From CALZJC01 sp041574955 (GTDB taxonomy: Bacteria > Acidobacteriota > Thermoanaerobaculia > Multivoradales > JAHEKO01), in assembly GCA_041574955.1 (NCBI GenBank), contig JBFGNS010000127.1, forward strand, positions 1 through 12,450: a stretch of DNA of 12,450 bases. Reading direction: 5' to 3'. The stretch's first letter is position 1, and every line of letters begins with the position of its first letter. The notes under the pieces were generated by a model, which saw only the letters and a program-made list of their open reading frames with translations, was not told where the DNA came from and did no database searches. Positions 1 through 6,593 of this stretch are shown piece after piece. The position numbers and the translations under genes are program-made.

Positions 1-348
1 GCCTACCACCCCGAGAACAACTACATGGGGCTCAGGTACCACACCACCGGCACCGAGGACCTGCGCCACCTGGCGACCTCCCGGCTGGTGCTCGACAACG
101 TGCCGCACTTGAAGGCCTACTGGATCATGATCACGCCCAAGCTGGCGCAGGTGGCGCTCAGCTTCGGCGCCGACGACATCGACGGCACGGTGGTCGAGGA
201 GACCATCTACCACATGGCCGGAGCCGAGACCGAGCAGCAGATCGGGCGCGGCGAGCTGGAGCGGATCGTGCGCCAGGCGGGCTACCGGCCGGTCGAGCGC
301 GACACCCTCTACAACCCCCTCACCCGCCCCGCCACGGCCACCGCCTGA
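1..348 (+). CDS. mqnE: Aminofutalosine synthase MqnE, C-terminal part (5' end outside window)
   Basis: This is the 3' end of a radical-SAM enzyme of the futalosine menaquinone pathway. MqnE joins an adenosyl radical derived from S-adenosylmethionine to the chorismate-derived enolpyruvyl benzoate, giving aminofutalosine. The reading frame is open from base 1, so the gene starts upstream, and about 115 residues are visible. The family's C-terminal signature is present: HPENN near the start, then YWIMITPKLAQVALSFGADD, DGTVVEE, IYHMAGAE and a final VERDTLYN. The paralogue MqnC has a different tail, so MqnE is the better assignment. The radical-SAM cysteines lie in the missing part. The stop is 2 nt before the next start, which suggests shared transcription with the deoxynucleoside kinase gene. 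Confidence 0.88.
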   Translation, partial: AYHPENNYMGLRYHTTGTEDLRHLATSRLVLDNVPHLKAYWIMITPKLAQVALSFGADDIDGTVVEETIYHMAGAETEQQIGRGELERIVRQAGYRPVERDTLYNPLTRPATATA

Positions 349-350
349 GC

Positions 351-995
351 GTGCCGCAGTCGCTGCCGTTCCACTACCTGGCCGTCGACGGCCCGATCGG
401 CGTCGGCAAGACGACGCTGGTGGAGATGCTGGCCGAGCGGTTCGAGGGGGTGAAGATCCTGGAGGACGTCTCCAACCCGTTCCTCCCGGACTTCTACTCC
501 GACCGTCCGGGGGCGGCGTTCCAGACCGAGCTGTACTTCCTGCTGTCGCGCTACAAGCAGCAGCAGGGGGTCAGCCAGCCCGAGCTGTTCGACCGCTTCC
601 TGGTGGCAGACTACACCTTCCCCAAGAACCGCATCTTCGCCTACCTGAACCTCACCGACGACGAGCTGATGCTGTTCGACAAGCTCTATACCCTGCTCGA
701 GCCGCAGGTGCCGGCGCCCGACCTGGTGCTCTACCTGGTGGCCGACGTCGACACCTGCATGCGGCGGATCGGCAAGCGTCAGCGCGACTTCGAGCGCGAC
801 ATGTCGCGCGACTACATGACCGAGCTGATCGACGCCTACAACCACTACTACCACTACTACAACCGCACGCCGCTGCTGGTGGTCGACACCCGCGACCTCA
901 ACTTCGTCGACCGCGAAGAAGACTTCGAAGAGCTCGTCCGCCAGCTCTCCCAGCCGATCAAGGGCACCAAGTACTACGTCCACCGCGGGCGGTAG
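351..995 (+). CDS. Deoxynucleoside kinase (dGK/dAK/dNK family)
   Basis: This is a 214-residue cytosolic P-loop kinase that would phosphorylate deoxynucleosides to their monophosphates in nucleotide salvage. The Walker A motif GPIGVGKT is at residues 14-21. An acidic ED pair follows at about 38-39. The segment VADYTFPKNRIFA at about 85-97 corresponds to the family's substrate/catalytic motif. The Arg-rich lid RRIGKRQRDFE lies at about 138-148. The length matches the bacterial deoxyadenosine/deoxyguanosine kinase family. The start is GTG, 2 nt after the mqnE stop, with no clear Shine-Dalgarno sequence, so translation probably depends on coupling to mqnE. Base specificity (dG, dA or dC) cannot be read from the sequence. 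Confidence 0.87.
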   Translation: MPQSLPFHYLAVDGPIGVGKTTLVEMLAERFEGVKILEDVSNPFLPDFYSDRPGAAFQTELYFLLSRYKQQQGVSQPELFDRFLVADYTFPKNRIFAYLNLTDDELMLFDKLYTLLEPQVPAPDLVLYLVADVDTCMRRIGKRQRDFERDMSRDYMTELIDAYNHYYHYYNRTPLLVVDTRDLNFVDREEDFEELVRQLSQPIKGTKYYVHRGR

Positions 996-1010
996 GAGAT
1001 CGCCGAGGCC

Positions 1011-1811
1011 ATGACTACCGCAACCAAGACACCGACCGAGGTCGAGCCGCTCAGGATCGCCGACCGCACCTTCCGCTCGCGGCTGATCCTGGGCACCGGC
1101 AAGTACAAGGACGCCGACACGATGAAGGCGGCGTTCGAGGCCTCCGGTACCGAGATCATCACCGTCGCCTTGAGGCGGGTGCCGCTCGACGAGATCGGCA
1201 AGGGCTCGCTGATCGACCAGATCGACCAGCAGCGCTACCTGCTGCTGCCCAACACCGCCGGCTGCTACACCGCCGACGAGGCGGTGCGCACGGCGCGGCT
1301 GGCGCGCGAGTTGGGCGGCTGGAACTGGGTCAAGCTCGAGGTGATCGGCGACCACGAGACGCTGTTCCCGGACAACCGCGAGCTGCTGGCCGCCACCGAG
1401 ACCCTGGTAAGCGAGGGGTTCGTGGTGCTGCCCTACACCAACGACGACCCGGTGGTGTGCAAGCAGCTGGCGGAGCTCGGCGCAGCGGCGGTGATGCCGC
1501 TCGGCGCCCCGATCGGCTCCGGCATGGGCATCCGCAACCCGGCCAACCTCAGGATCATCGTCGAGCAGGCCACCGTGCCGGTGATCGTGGACGCCGGCGT
1601 CGGCACCGCCTCCGACGCCGCCGTCGCCCTCGAGCTGGGCGCCGCCGGGGTGCTGATGAACACCGGCGTGGCCGAGGCCGCCGACCCGGTGCGGATGGCG
1701 CGCGCCATGCGGCTGGCGGTCGAGGCCGGCTGGCTCGCCGCCCACGCCGGCCGCATCCAGCGCAAGCTCTACGCCACCGCCTCCTCGCCGCTCGACGGAC
1801 TGATCTCCTGA
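1011..1811 (+). CDS. thiG: Thiazole synthase ThiG
   Basis: This 266-residue TIM-barrel enzyme forms the thiazole phosphate ring of thiamine from deoxyxylulose phosphate, dehydroglycine and the thiocarboxylate of ThiS. Family motifs appear in order: LILGTGKY (about 25-32), LLPNTAGC (78-85), WVKLEVIGD (106-114), LPYTNDDPVVC (140-150), MPLGAPIGSGMGI (162-174), VDAGVGTASDAA (193-204) and GVLMNTGVAEA (213-223). Lys108 is the expected Schiff-base lysine. The length is normal. An AGGAG at 994-998 overlaps the preceding stop and lies 12 nt from the ATG, a rather long spacing. No thiS, thiF, thiH or thiO gene is visible, so the rest of the pathway must be elsewhere. The gap of 15 nt to the kinase gene suggests the same transcript. 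Confidence 0.96.
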   Translation: MTTATKTPTEVEPLRIADRTFRSRLILGTGKYKDADTMKAAFEASGTEIITVALRRVPLDEIGKGSLIDQIDQQRYLLLPNTAGCYTADEAVRTARLARELGGWNWVKLEVIGDHETLFPDNRELLAATETLVSEGFVVLPYTNDDPVVCKQLAELGAAAVMPLGAPIGSGMGIRNPANLRIIVEQATVPVIVDAGVGTASDAAVALELGAAGVLMNTGVAEAADPVRMARAMRLAVEAGWLAAHAGRIQRKLYATASSPLDGLIS

Positions 1812-1836
1812 CGGCGCCCCGGCGGCGGGCGCGCGG

Positions 1837-1865
1837 TTGTCTCCACCCCGGTTTTAGCCTAGGAT
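1837..1865 (+). promoter_or_regulatory. Probable sigma-70-type promoter of the tRNA-Arg gene
   Basis: TTGTCT at 1837-1842 and TAGGAT at 1860-1865 are separated by exactly 17 nt. Each matches the -35/-10 consensus in four of six positions. Transcription would start near 1872, about 36 nt before the mature tRNA. The predicted initial transcribed region is very GC-rich, as is common for stable-RNA promoters, and it contains GCCCC/GGGGC (1872-1876 with 1881-1885), able to form a small hairpin. Confidence 0.5.
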
Positions 1866-1907
1866 TCCCAGGCCCCGCTCGGGGCGCCGCGGTACCTGGC
1901 AACCCAT

Positions 1908-1984
1908 GCACCCGTAGCTCAACTGGATAGAGCAACGGACTACGGATCCGTAGGTTGGGGGTTCAAATCCTCCCGGGTGCACCA
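1908..1984 (+). tRNA. tRNA-Arg (anticodon ACG), CCA end encoded
   Basis: A complete 77-nt cloverleaf can be folded by eye. The acceptor stem is 1908-1914 with 1974-1980 (seven pairs). The D stem is GCTC/GAGC at 1917-1920 and 1930-1933. The anticodon stem is ACGGA/TCCGT at 1935-1939 and 1947-1951, with loop CTACGGA. The variable loop AGGTT has five bases. The T stem is 1957-1961 with 1969-1973 (one G-U pair), and its loop is TTCAAAT. The anticodon ACG at 1942-1944 reads CGT-family arginine codons, with A34 normally edited to inosine. The discriminator A at 1981 is followed by encoded CCA at 1982-1984. No terminator hairpin is evident between it and the next gene, 60 nt downstream. Confidence 0.97.
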
Positions 1985-2043
1985 CCGGTCTCCGCTCGAG
2001 CCCAACTAGCCGGTCACGCCACTCGAAGTCGCCTGAGTCACAG

Positions 2044-2832
2044 ATGGGCCTCTTCCTGTACGACTTCGGCTACGGCTGGCTGTGGAACTACGGCCACCTG
2101 CTGGCGATCGTGCCGTTCACCGCGCTCGCGGTGCTCGCCTGGAAGCGCGGCTGGCCCGGCTGGATCGCCGCGCTCTCGCTGCTCCTCGCCGTCTGGGGCG
2201 TCGCCGGTCTGCTGATCGTCCAGCTCGGCTTCCGTATCAACCTGCCGCTCGCGCTGCCGACCGAGCGGTTCCTGGCCGGCGGCTCGGGGCGGGTGCTCGA
2301 CGGCGGCGCGGGGTCGGGGCGCGCGTCGCTCATGGTCCTGCTCGCCAGACCCGGCACCCGGGTGGTGGCGGTCGACCTCTACGAGGGGTACTTCGGCATC
2401 GACGACAACACCCCCGCGCGGCTGCTCGCCAACGCCGAGGCCGCCGGCGTCGCCGACCGCGTCGAGGCCCGGGCCGGCGACCTGCGCGAGCTGCCGCTCG
2501 CCGACGCCTCGTTCGACGCCGCGGTCACCGCCTACGTGATCGATCACCTCAGACCCGAGGGCGTCGAGCGCTCGCTCGCCGAGCTCGAGCGCGTGCTGGT
2601 GCCCGGTGGCGAGCTGCTGGTGATGGTGATCAACCCGGATCTCTGGATCCGGATCGCCTACCCGTTCTTCGTCCACCACGGCTACTTTGGCGGCCGCACC
2701 AACCACCAGCGCTGGCGCTCCCGGATCGAGGACGCCGGCTTCCAGGTGGTCGAGCTGGGCACCACCACCGGCACGCTCTACCTGCTGGCGCGCAAGGGCC
2801 CCGGCACCCAGCGTCCCTCGACCGCCGGTTGA
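2044..2832 (+). CDS. Membrane-anchored class I SAM-dependent methyltransferase
   Basis: This 262-residue protein has two hydrophobic segments at its N-terminus (about 19-33 and 39-60), joined by a short Lys/Arg/Trp loop. A Rossmann-fold methyltransferase domain follows. SAM-binding motif I is VLDGGAGSGR at 84-93, and the acidic end of beta-2 is VVAVDLY (Asp111). GDLRELP (145-151) precedes the motif SFDAAVTAYVIDHL (156-169), and ERVLVPGGELLVMV (182-195) is the usual post-motif strand. Most class I methyltransferases are soluble, so the membrane hairpin suggests a lipid, quinone or membrane-protein substrate, but the substrate cannot be named. The ATG has no clear Shine-Dalgarno sequence. It lies 60 nt after the tRNA and may share its transcript. 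Its stop is 13 nt from the convergent hydrolase gene. Confidence 0.82.
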   Translation: MGLFLYDFGYGWLWNYGHLLAIVPFTALAVLAWKRGWPGWIAALSLLLAVWGVAGLLIVQLGFRINLPLALPTERFLAGGSGRVLDGGAGSGRASLMVLLARPGTRVVAVDLYEGYFGIDDNTPARLLANAEAAGVADRVEARAGDLRELPLADASFDAAVTAYVIDHLRPEGVERSLAELERVLVPGGELLVMVINPDLWIRIAYPFFVHHGYFGGRTNHQRWRSRIEDAGFQVVELGTTTGTLYLLARKGPGTQRPSTAG

Positions 2833-2845
2833 AAGGTGCGCCCCG

Positions 2846-4648
2846 TCATCGCGGGTCGGGCCTGACGGTGATCTCGAGCTCGCGGCCGTCGCGCCGGACG
2901 AGGAACGGCACCGGCTCGCCGCTCATCAGATAGGGCCGGAGGACCGCCATCGGATCGTCGGCCAGCGGCTGGCCGCCCGCCGAGACCAGCACGTCGCCCG
3001 GCTGGAGGCCGTCGCGCTCGGCGGCGCTGCCGGGCGACACCCCGCCGGCCACCGCCATGCCGCCGGCGCCGCGGTCGATGGCCAGCCCCAGCCGGAACCT
3101 GGGCATGTGCTCGGCCAGCAGCAGGTCGCAGACTTCACGGCTCAACCGCACGAACGGGGTGTCGTTCTCGGTGCCGGGCTGCCAGTAGTTGGCGTTGGTG
3201 AGGGTGACCGCGTACGAGCGCGCCCCCGGCGCGTAGCAGTAGAACATCTCGTAGCCGTAGGCGTCGCCGTTGCGGCTGGCGCCGATGCCGGAGCCGAGGA
3301 ACCGCCGCGCCCACTCGGGCTCGAGGATCCTGCCGTCGCGCACCGCCTCGAGGAAGCGGCCGGTATCGCGGGTGGTGCCGACCTGGCCGCCGCTGCCCAG
3401 CACCAGCCACGAGGTCCGGCCCCAGTAGGGCGGCGCGTTGATCTCGCCGTCGGAGCGCGCGCCGTAGCCGATCGCCAGCCGCTCGGCCGGCACCGGGTCG
3501 CCGTTGAAGCCGGTGCCGGCCATGCCGGCGGGCTCGAAGATGTGCCGGCGGGTGAACTCCTGGTAGCTCTGGCCGCTGACGATCTCGACGATGGCGGCCA
3601 GCAGGCCCCAGGCGGAGTGCGAGTGGGCCTCGCCCTCGCCGGGCGGAAAGAGCAGCTCCTGGGCGAAGATCCGGCGCACCGCCTCGTCGCGGTCGATCCA
3701 GGCGTGGTCGGGGTCACGGTCGCCGGGCAGGTCGTGGAAGTCCTGGAGCCCCGAGCCACCGGTCATCAGGTGCTCGACGGTGATGGCCCGCTTGTCCTCG
3801 GGCACCTGGTCGAAGAAATCCGTTATCGGCGACTCGCGATGGAGGCGGCCGTTCTGCGCCAGCCACAGGATGGCGGCGTGGGTGTAGTCGATCGGCAGCG
3901 AGCCGGTGGCGAACACGGTGTCGGGGGTGACCTGGTAGCCCCGCTCGCGGTTGGCCGGACCGTAACCCCGGTCGACCAGCACCTCGCCATCACGCACCAC
4001 CAGTACGGCACCGGTGAAGGCGATCTCGGGATCGGCGGCCGCGGCGTCGAGGCGGGTGGCAAGGTTGTTCCAGGTCAGCGGCGGCGGCTCGGTGGTCTCG
4101 GCAGCCGGCGAGGGTTCCCCGGCCGCCGCCGGCTGGCGGCGGAACAGCTGGTGGTTGCCCTGCACCCAGCTCTCGCCGCCGTCGGTCGAGTACTCCATCT
4201 TGGACTCGAAGCGGTCGGGCTCGACGTTGTAACGGGTGAAGCGGAGCTCGATCACCGAGCCGTCGGGCATCGCGGTGGGCGGTGTCGTCCGCACCTCCTC
4301 GTCGGCCGCGCCGGTCATCACCCACAGCTGGCCGTCGGCGCCGACCGACGCCATGCCGATCCGCTCCTCGGCCTGCTGGTAGTAGAACAGGATCCCCGAG
4401 GCCCGGCCCAGCTCGGGCAGCTCCGAGCGGCCGACCAGCACCCGGTCCGGTACCACCCACTCGAACACGTAGCTGCCCTCGACCGAGCGCGCCACCGTCC
4501 CGTCCGGCGCCAGGAACTCGGTGGTCACCTGCCACGCGCCGGCAGCTTGCCTGAGCTGCTCGACGGCGGGGCTGGCGGCTTCGGTGTCGGCCGCCGCGGC
4601 CGGGACGGCCAGCAGCAGAACGGCTGATAGTGCGATCTCGAGTCTCAC
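2846..4648 (-). CDS. Exported DUF1579-like / beta-lactamase-fold (S12) / PDZ protein with altered active site
   Basis: I chose the GTG at 4648: AGGAG lies 7 nt upstream (4656-4660) and a signal peptide follows at once (hydrophobic 4-20, Ala-rich cleavage zone). A longer in-frame start exists, but its extra residues look non-coding. The product has 600 residues and is probably periplasmic. Residues 30-172 resemble DUF1579/lipocalin-like domains, ending in MEYSTDGGESW. Residues 195-510 are a beta-lactamase/penicillin-binding-like domain with VTPDTVFATGS, ITVEHLMTGGSGL, LLFPPG and IVEIVSGQSY. Residues 515-597 are a PDZ domain (SPGSAAERDGLQPGDVLVSA). Against the family pattern, SxxK reads Ser250-Leu-Pro-Ile253 and YxN reads His342-Ser-His344, and no clear KTG/HxG is seen. 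The fold looks intact, so this is either a different chemistry or a non-enzymatic binder. Confidence 0.85.
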   Translation of the reverse strand: MRLEIALSAVLLLAVPAAAADTEAASPAVEQLRQAAGAWQVTTEFLAPDGTVARSVEGSYVFEWVVPDRVLVGRSELPELGRASGILFYYQQAEERIGMASVGADGQLWVMTGAADEEVRTTPPTAMPDGSVIELRFTRYNVEPDRFESKMEYSTDGGESWVQGNHQLFRRQPAAAGEPSPAAETTEPPPLTWNNLATRLDAAAADPEIAFTGAVLVVRDGEVLVDRGYGPANRERGYQVTPDTVFATGSLPIDYTHAAILWLAQNGRLHRESPITDFFDQVPEDKRAITVEHLMTGGSGLQDFHDLPGDRDPDHAWIDRDEAVRRIFAQELLFPPGEGEAHSHSAWGLLAAIVEIVSGQSYQEFTRRHIFEPAGMAGTGFNGDPVPAERLAIGYGARSDGEINAPPYWGRTSWLVLGSGGQVGTTRDTGRFLEAVRDGRILEPEWARRFLGSGIGASRNGDAYGYEMFYCYAPGARSYAVTLTNANYWQPGTENDTPFVRLSREVCDLLLAEHMPRFRLGLAIDRGAGGMAVAGGVSPGSAAERDGLQPGDVLVSAGGQPLADDPMAVLRPYLMSGEPVPFLVRRDGRELEITVRPDPR

Positions 4649-4655
4649 GGCGGCT

Positions 4656-4660
4656 CTCCT
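4656..4660 (-). promoter_or_regulatory. Ribosome binding site that fixes the GTG start of the hydrolase gene
   Basis: On the minus strand AGGAG stands 7 nt before the GTG at 4648. The upstream in-frame candidates have no such site, and their extra 79 residues are low-complexity and lack the signal peptide. This supports the shorter 600-residue product. Confidence 0.7.
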
Positions 4661-4732
4661 TTCCCCATGCGTACGCAGGAGCGGACGCAAAGATGCGCCT
4701 TGCGGTTCGCCGGGCGCGAGGCCGGGGCGGTG

Positions 4733-4738
4733 TAGGAT
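4733..4738 (+). promoter_or_regulatory. Possible -10 element of the membrane/TIR-like gene
   Basis: TAGGAT followed by CCC is nearly the same string as the -10 regions at 1860 and 6465. It would give a leader of about 24 nt before the ATG at 4769. No acceptable -35 hexamer is seen 16-18 nt upstream, so this is a weak call. The 120-nt divergent gap (4649-4768) holds nothing else I can support. Confidence 0.3.
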
Positions 4739-4768
4739 CCCGCGGTCAGCTCTCGAACCCCGCGCCGC

Positions 4769-6407
4769 ATGAACGACTCCGCGCTCTTCCGTCTGACCGC
4801 GGTGGCGGCTCTCTACGCCGCCTACCTGCTGGCCGACTTCCTGTTCGGCGAGCGGCTGTTCGGGACCGCCACCTTCTACTGGCACGAGGGGGCGGTGCTG
4901 GCGACGGCCGCGGTGCTGCTGGTCGCAGCCGGCCGGCGGTCGCGCTGGCCCCCGATGCGGCGCTTCCTGCTGCTGCTCGCCGCCAGCCTGGCGCTGCTGC
5001 TGGTCACCACCGTCAGCTACGAACAGGGCTTACGGCTCGGCGCGGTCGACCTCTCCGACGGCTCGTACCTGCTGTTCCTGGCCGGCTGGATCGGCGCCTG
5101 GGGCTACCTGACCCTGCACCTCGCCCGCATCAACCGCCCGAGCCGTCCGACGATCCTCATCTTCCTGACCCTGATGGCCGGTTTCGCGCTGCTGTTCGCC
5201 GGCTTCTACGCACCGGTCTACAGCGGCGCTCTCGACGAGCTCTCCAGCCGGGTCGACGCCGCCATGGCGGTGCTCGAGCTGGGCAGCGTGATCACCGGCC
5301 TGGCGGCGCTGCTGCTGGGCATCCCGACGGCGCTGGTGCTGGCGGTGTTCGGCATGGCGCTGCTGGCGGGCGCGGACATGCTGTACACCGACGTCGAGCT
5401 CCACCCCGAGGGGTTCACCGGGGTCGACCCGGTGTGGAGCCTCGGGCTGTTCCTGCTGCTGGCCTGCGCGCTGGTGCTGCCGCGCGAAGAAAGTGAGACG
5501 AGCGCAGACGGGGCGACCGGCTCGTTCGCGCGCGCCGGACGCTCGGGCCTGTCGACGGTCATGCTGGCCCTGTCGCTGGGTGCCGTGCTGCTGTCGGCGG
5601 TGGTGATGGTCGGGCTCGAATACGCCTTCGGTCACTCACCCGACCCGGCGTCGGCCGGCCAGCCGTTCTTTGTCGTCCTGTTCGTGGTGCTGCTCGTGGT
5701 GGTGATGGTGTGGCTCACCGACCACTTCGACCGCGCCGTGCGGTTCGTCGAGCGGTATGGCACCGGTCTGCTGAGCGGCCGGCTCGCGGCCGGGGAGTGG
5801 CGCGGTCTCCGGCTGGGTCTCGACTGGATCCTCGAGGCCACCGGCGGGACGCGCGCTCGACTCGCTGGGCGCCGCCGCCGCCCGGCTGCGCCAGGACATC
5901 CTGTTCCTCGGCCCGGAGCGGCTCAACCCACCCGCCGCCGAGCCCGCCGACGACGAGGAGCCCGGCTGCTTCATCATGATGCCGTTCAGCCTCGAGGACT
6001 CGGACGAGGTCCACCACATCCTGCGCCGCGTCTGCCGCGAGGCCGGAGTGCGGCCCGTGCGCGGCGACGATCTGTTCACGCCGACCGACATCCTCGACGA
6101 CATCTGGCGGGGCATCACTGCGGCGCGCTTCATCATCGCCGACATCACCGGCCGCAACCCCAACGTCATGTACGAGCTGGGCATGGCCCATACCCTGGCC
6201 AAGCCGGTGCTGATCCTGTCGCGCAACGCCGACGACATCCCGATCGACCTGGCCACCCGGCGGGTGATCCTGTACGGCACCTCGGGCGACTGGCAGAGCG
6301 AGCTGGCGGAGAAGGCGGCATCGGCCATCCAGGCGATGTTGCGCGCCTATCCGGCCCGGCCCGAGCCGGGGGAGCGGCCGGCCGCGGAGACCGCGCCCGG
6401 CGGTTGA
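4769..6407 (+). CDS. Polytopic membrane protein fused to a C-terminal nucleoside deoxyribosyltransferase/TIR-like domain, reading frame interrupted
   Basis: The first 360 residues, from the ATG at 4769, contain about ten hydrophobic helices (near 8-26, 41-55, 65-82, 99-117, 128-148, 166-183, 185-205, 222-238, 264-284 and 299-316). An amphipathic, Arg-rich segment ending LGLDWILEATGG follows. Sensible coding then continues in the +1 frame as RALDSLGAAAARLRQDI. It runs into CFIMMPF, VRGDDLFTPTDILDDIW, IADITGRNPNVMYELGMAH and KPVLILS, to a stop at 6405. That second part matches the nucleoside 2-deoxyribosyltransferase/TIR-like superfamily, where the Glu of YELG (6174-6176) is the expected catalytic residue. 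One base fewer in 5841-5852 would give a single protein of about 545 residues. The indel may be an assembly error or a real mutation. The ATG has no clear Shine-Dalgarno sequence. Confidence 0.62.
5841..5852 (+). other. Frame change (apparent one-base indel) inside the membrane/TIR-like gene
   Basis: The upstream frame is convincing through the codons for ATGG, ending at 5848. The downstream frame is convincing from 5850 onward. Reading the triple G at 5846-5848 as two Gs joins the two halves as ATGGRALDSLG. The downstream frame has a stop at 5772-5774 and no ATG, GTG or TTG before 5976. Its domain therefore has no proper start of its own. The exact base cannot be placed more finely than this GC-rich run. 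Confidence 0.65.
5976..6407 (+). CDS. Nucleoside deoxyribosyltransferase/TIR-like domain (3' portion of the interrupted gene)
   Basis: If the frame change at 5841-5852 is genuine, this is the longest piece of the C-terminal domain with its own ATG, giving 143 residues. That start falls inside the first beta-strand: the Cys-Phe-Ile of CFIMMPF is encoded just upstream of it. A separate gene starting here would therefore lack part of its core fold. No Shine-Dalgarno sequence precedes it. I read it as the end of the gene beginning at 4769 and list it separately only because the assembled sequence breaks there. The visible core has alternating strands and helices: EAGVRPVRGDD, TAARFIIADITGRNPNVMYELG, LAKPVLILS and RRVILYGTSG. 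The last 20 residues are Pro/Glu/Ala-rich and probably disordered. Confidence 0.45.
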   Translation: MMPFSLEDSDEVHHILRRVCREAGVRPVRGDDLFTPTDILDDIWRGITAARFIIADITGRNPNVMYELGMAHTLAKPVLILSRNADDIPIDLATRRVILYGTSGDWQSELAEKAASAIQAMLRAYPARPEPGERPAAETAPGG

Positions 6408-6442
6408 GCGACAGCCGGACGGCGTCGGCGCTCCGGAAATCC

Positions 6443-6470
6443 TTGACTTCGGCAGCGGTCGGCGTAAGAT
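6443..6470 (+). promoter_or_regulatory. Sigma-70-type promoter for the exported protein gene at 6594
   Basis: TTGACT at 6443-6448 matches five of six -35 positions. TAAGAT at 6465-6470 matches four of six -10 positions. The spacer is 16 nt. The predicted start is near 6477, which leaves a GC-rich leader of about 117 nt. CGGCC/GGCCG at about 6474-6486 could form a small hairpin at its 5' end. This is the best promoter in the window, and it implies that the gene at 6594 is a separate transcription unit from the gene ending at 6407. Confidence 0.6.
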
Positions 6471-6593
6471 TCCCGGCCGCCGGCCGAGAGAGCCCGCCGC
6501 CGTCGAACGCGGCACCGGAGCTCTCACCCCGGGGCCGGCGCTACCCACCGCGGCACCCGCCTTGGCGGCCGGCCGCGGCACGGAGGAGAAGTG

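Noticed and set aside
309..1745. Long minus-strand open frame opposite the kinase and thiG genes
   Set aside because: Its translation is a His/Val/Gly/Arg-rich low-complexity string without domains. The opposite strand holds well-conserved ThiG and kinase motifs. It is an open frame produced by high GC.
2687..4627. 646-codon plus-strand open frame opposite the hydrolase gene
   Set aside because: Its composition is typical of antisense to GC-rich coding sequence and no motif is seen. The minus strand has three recognisable domains and a signal peptide.
4645..4668. Seven-codon leader-like frame (MGKGEPP) whose stop overlaps the hydrolase GTG
   Set aside because: It has no ribosome site of its own and simply contains that of the hydrolase gene. 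At this size a chance occurrence is likely.
4649..4885. 79 extra N-terminal codons for the hydrolase
   Set aside because: They would place the signal peptide internally, run through the divergent gap and into the neighbouring gene, and have no ribosome site. GTG at 4648 has one.
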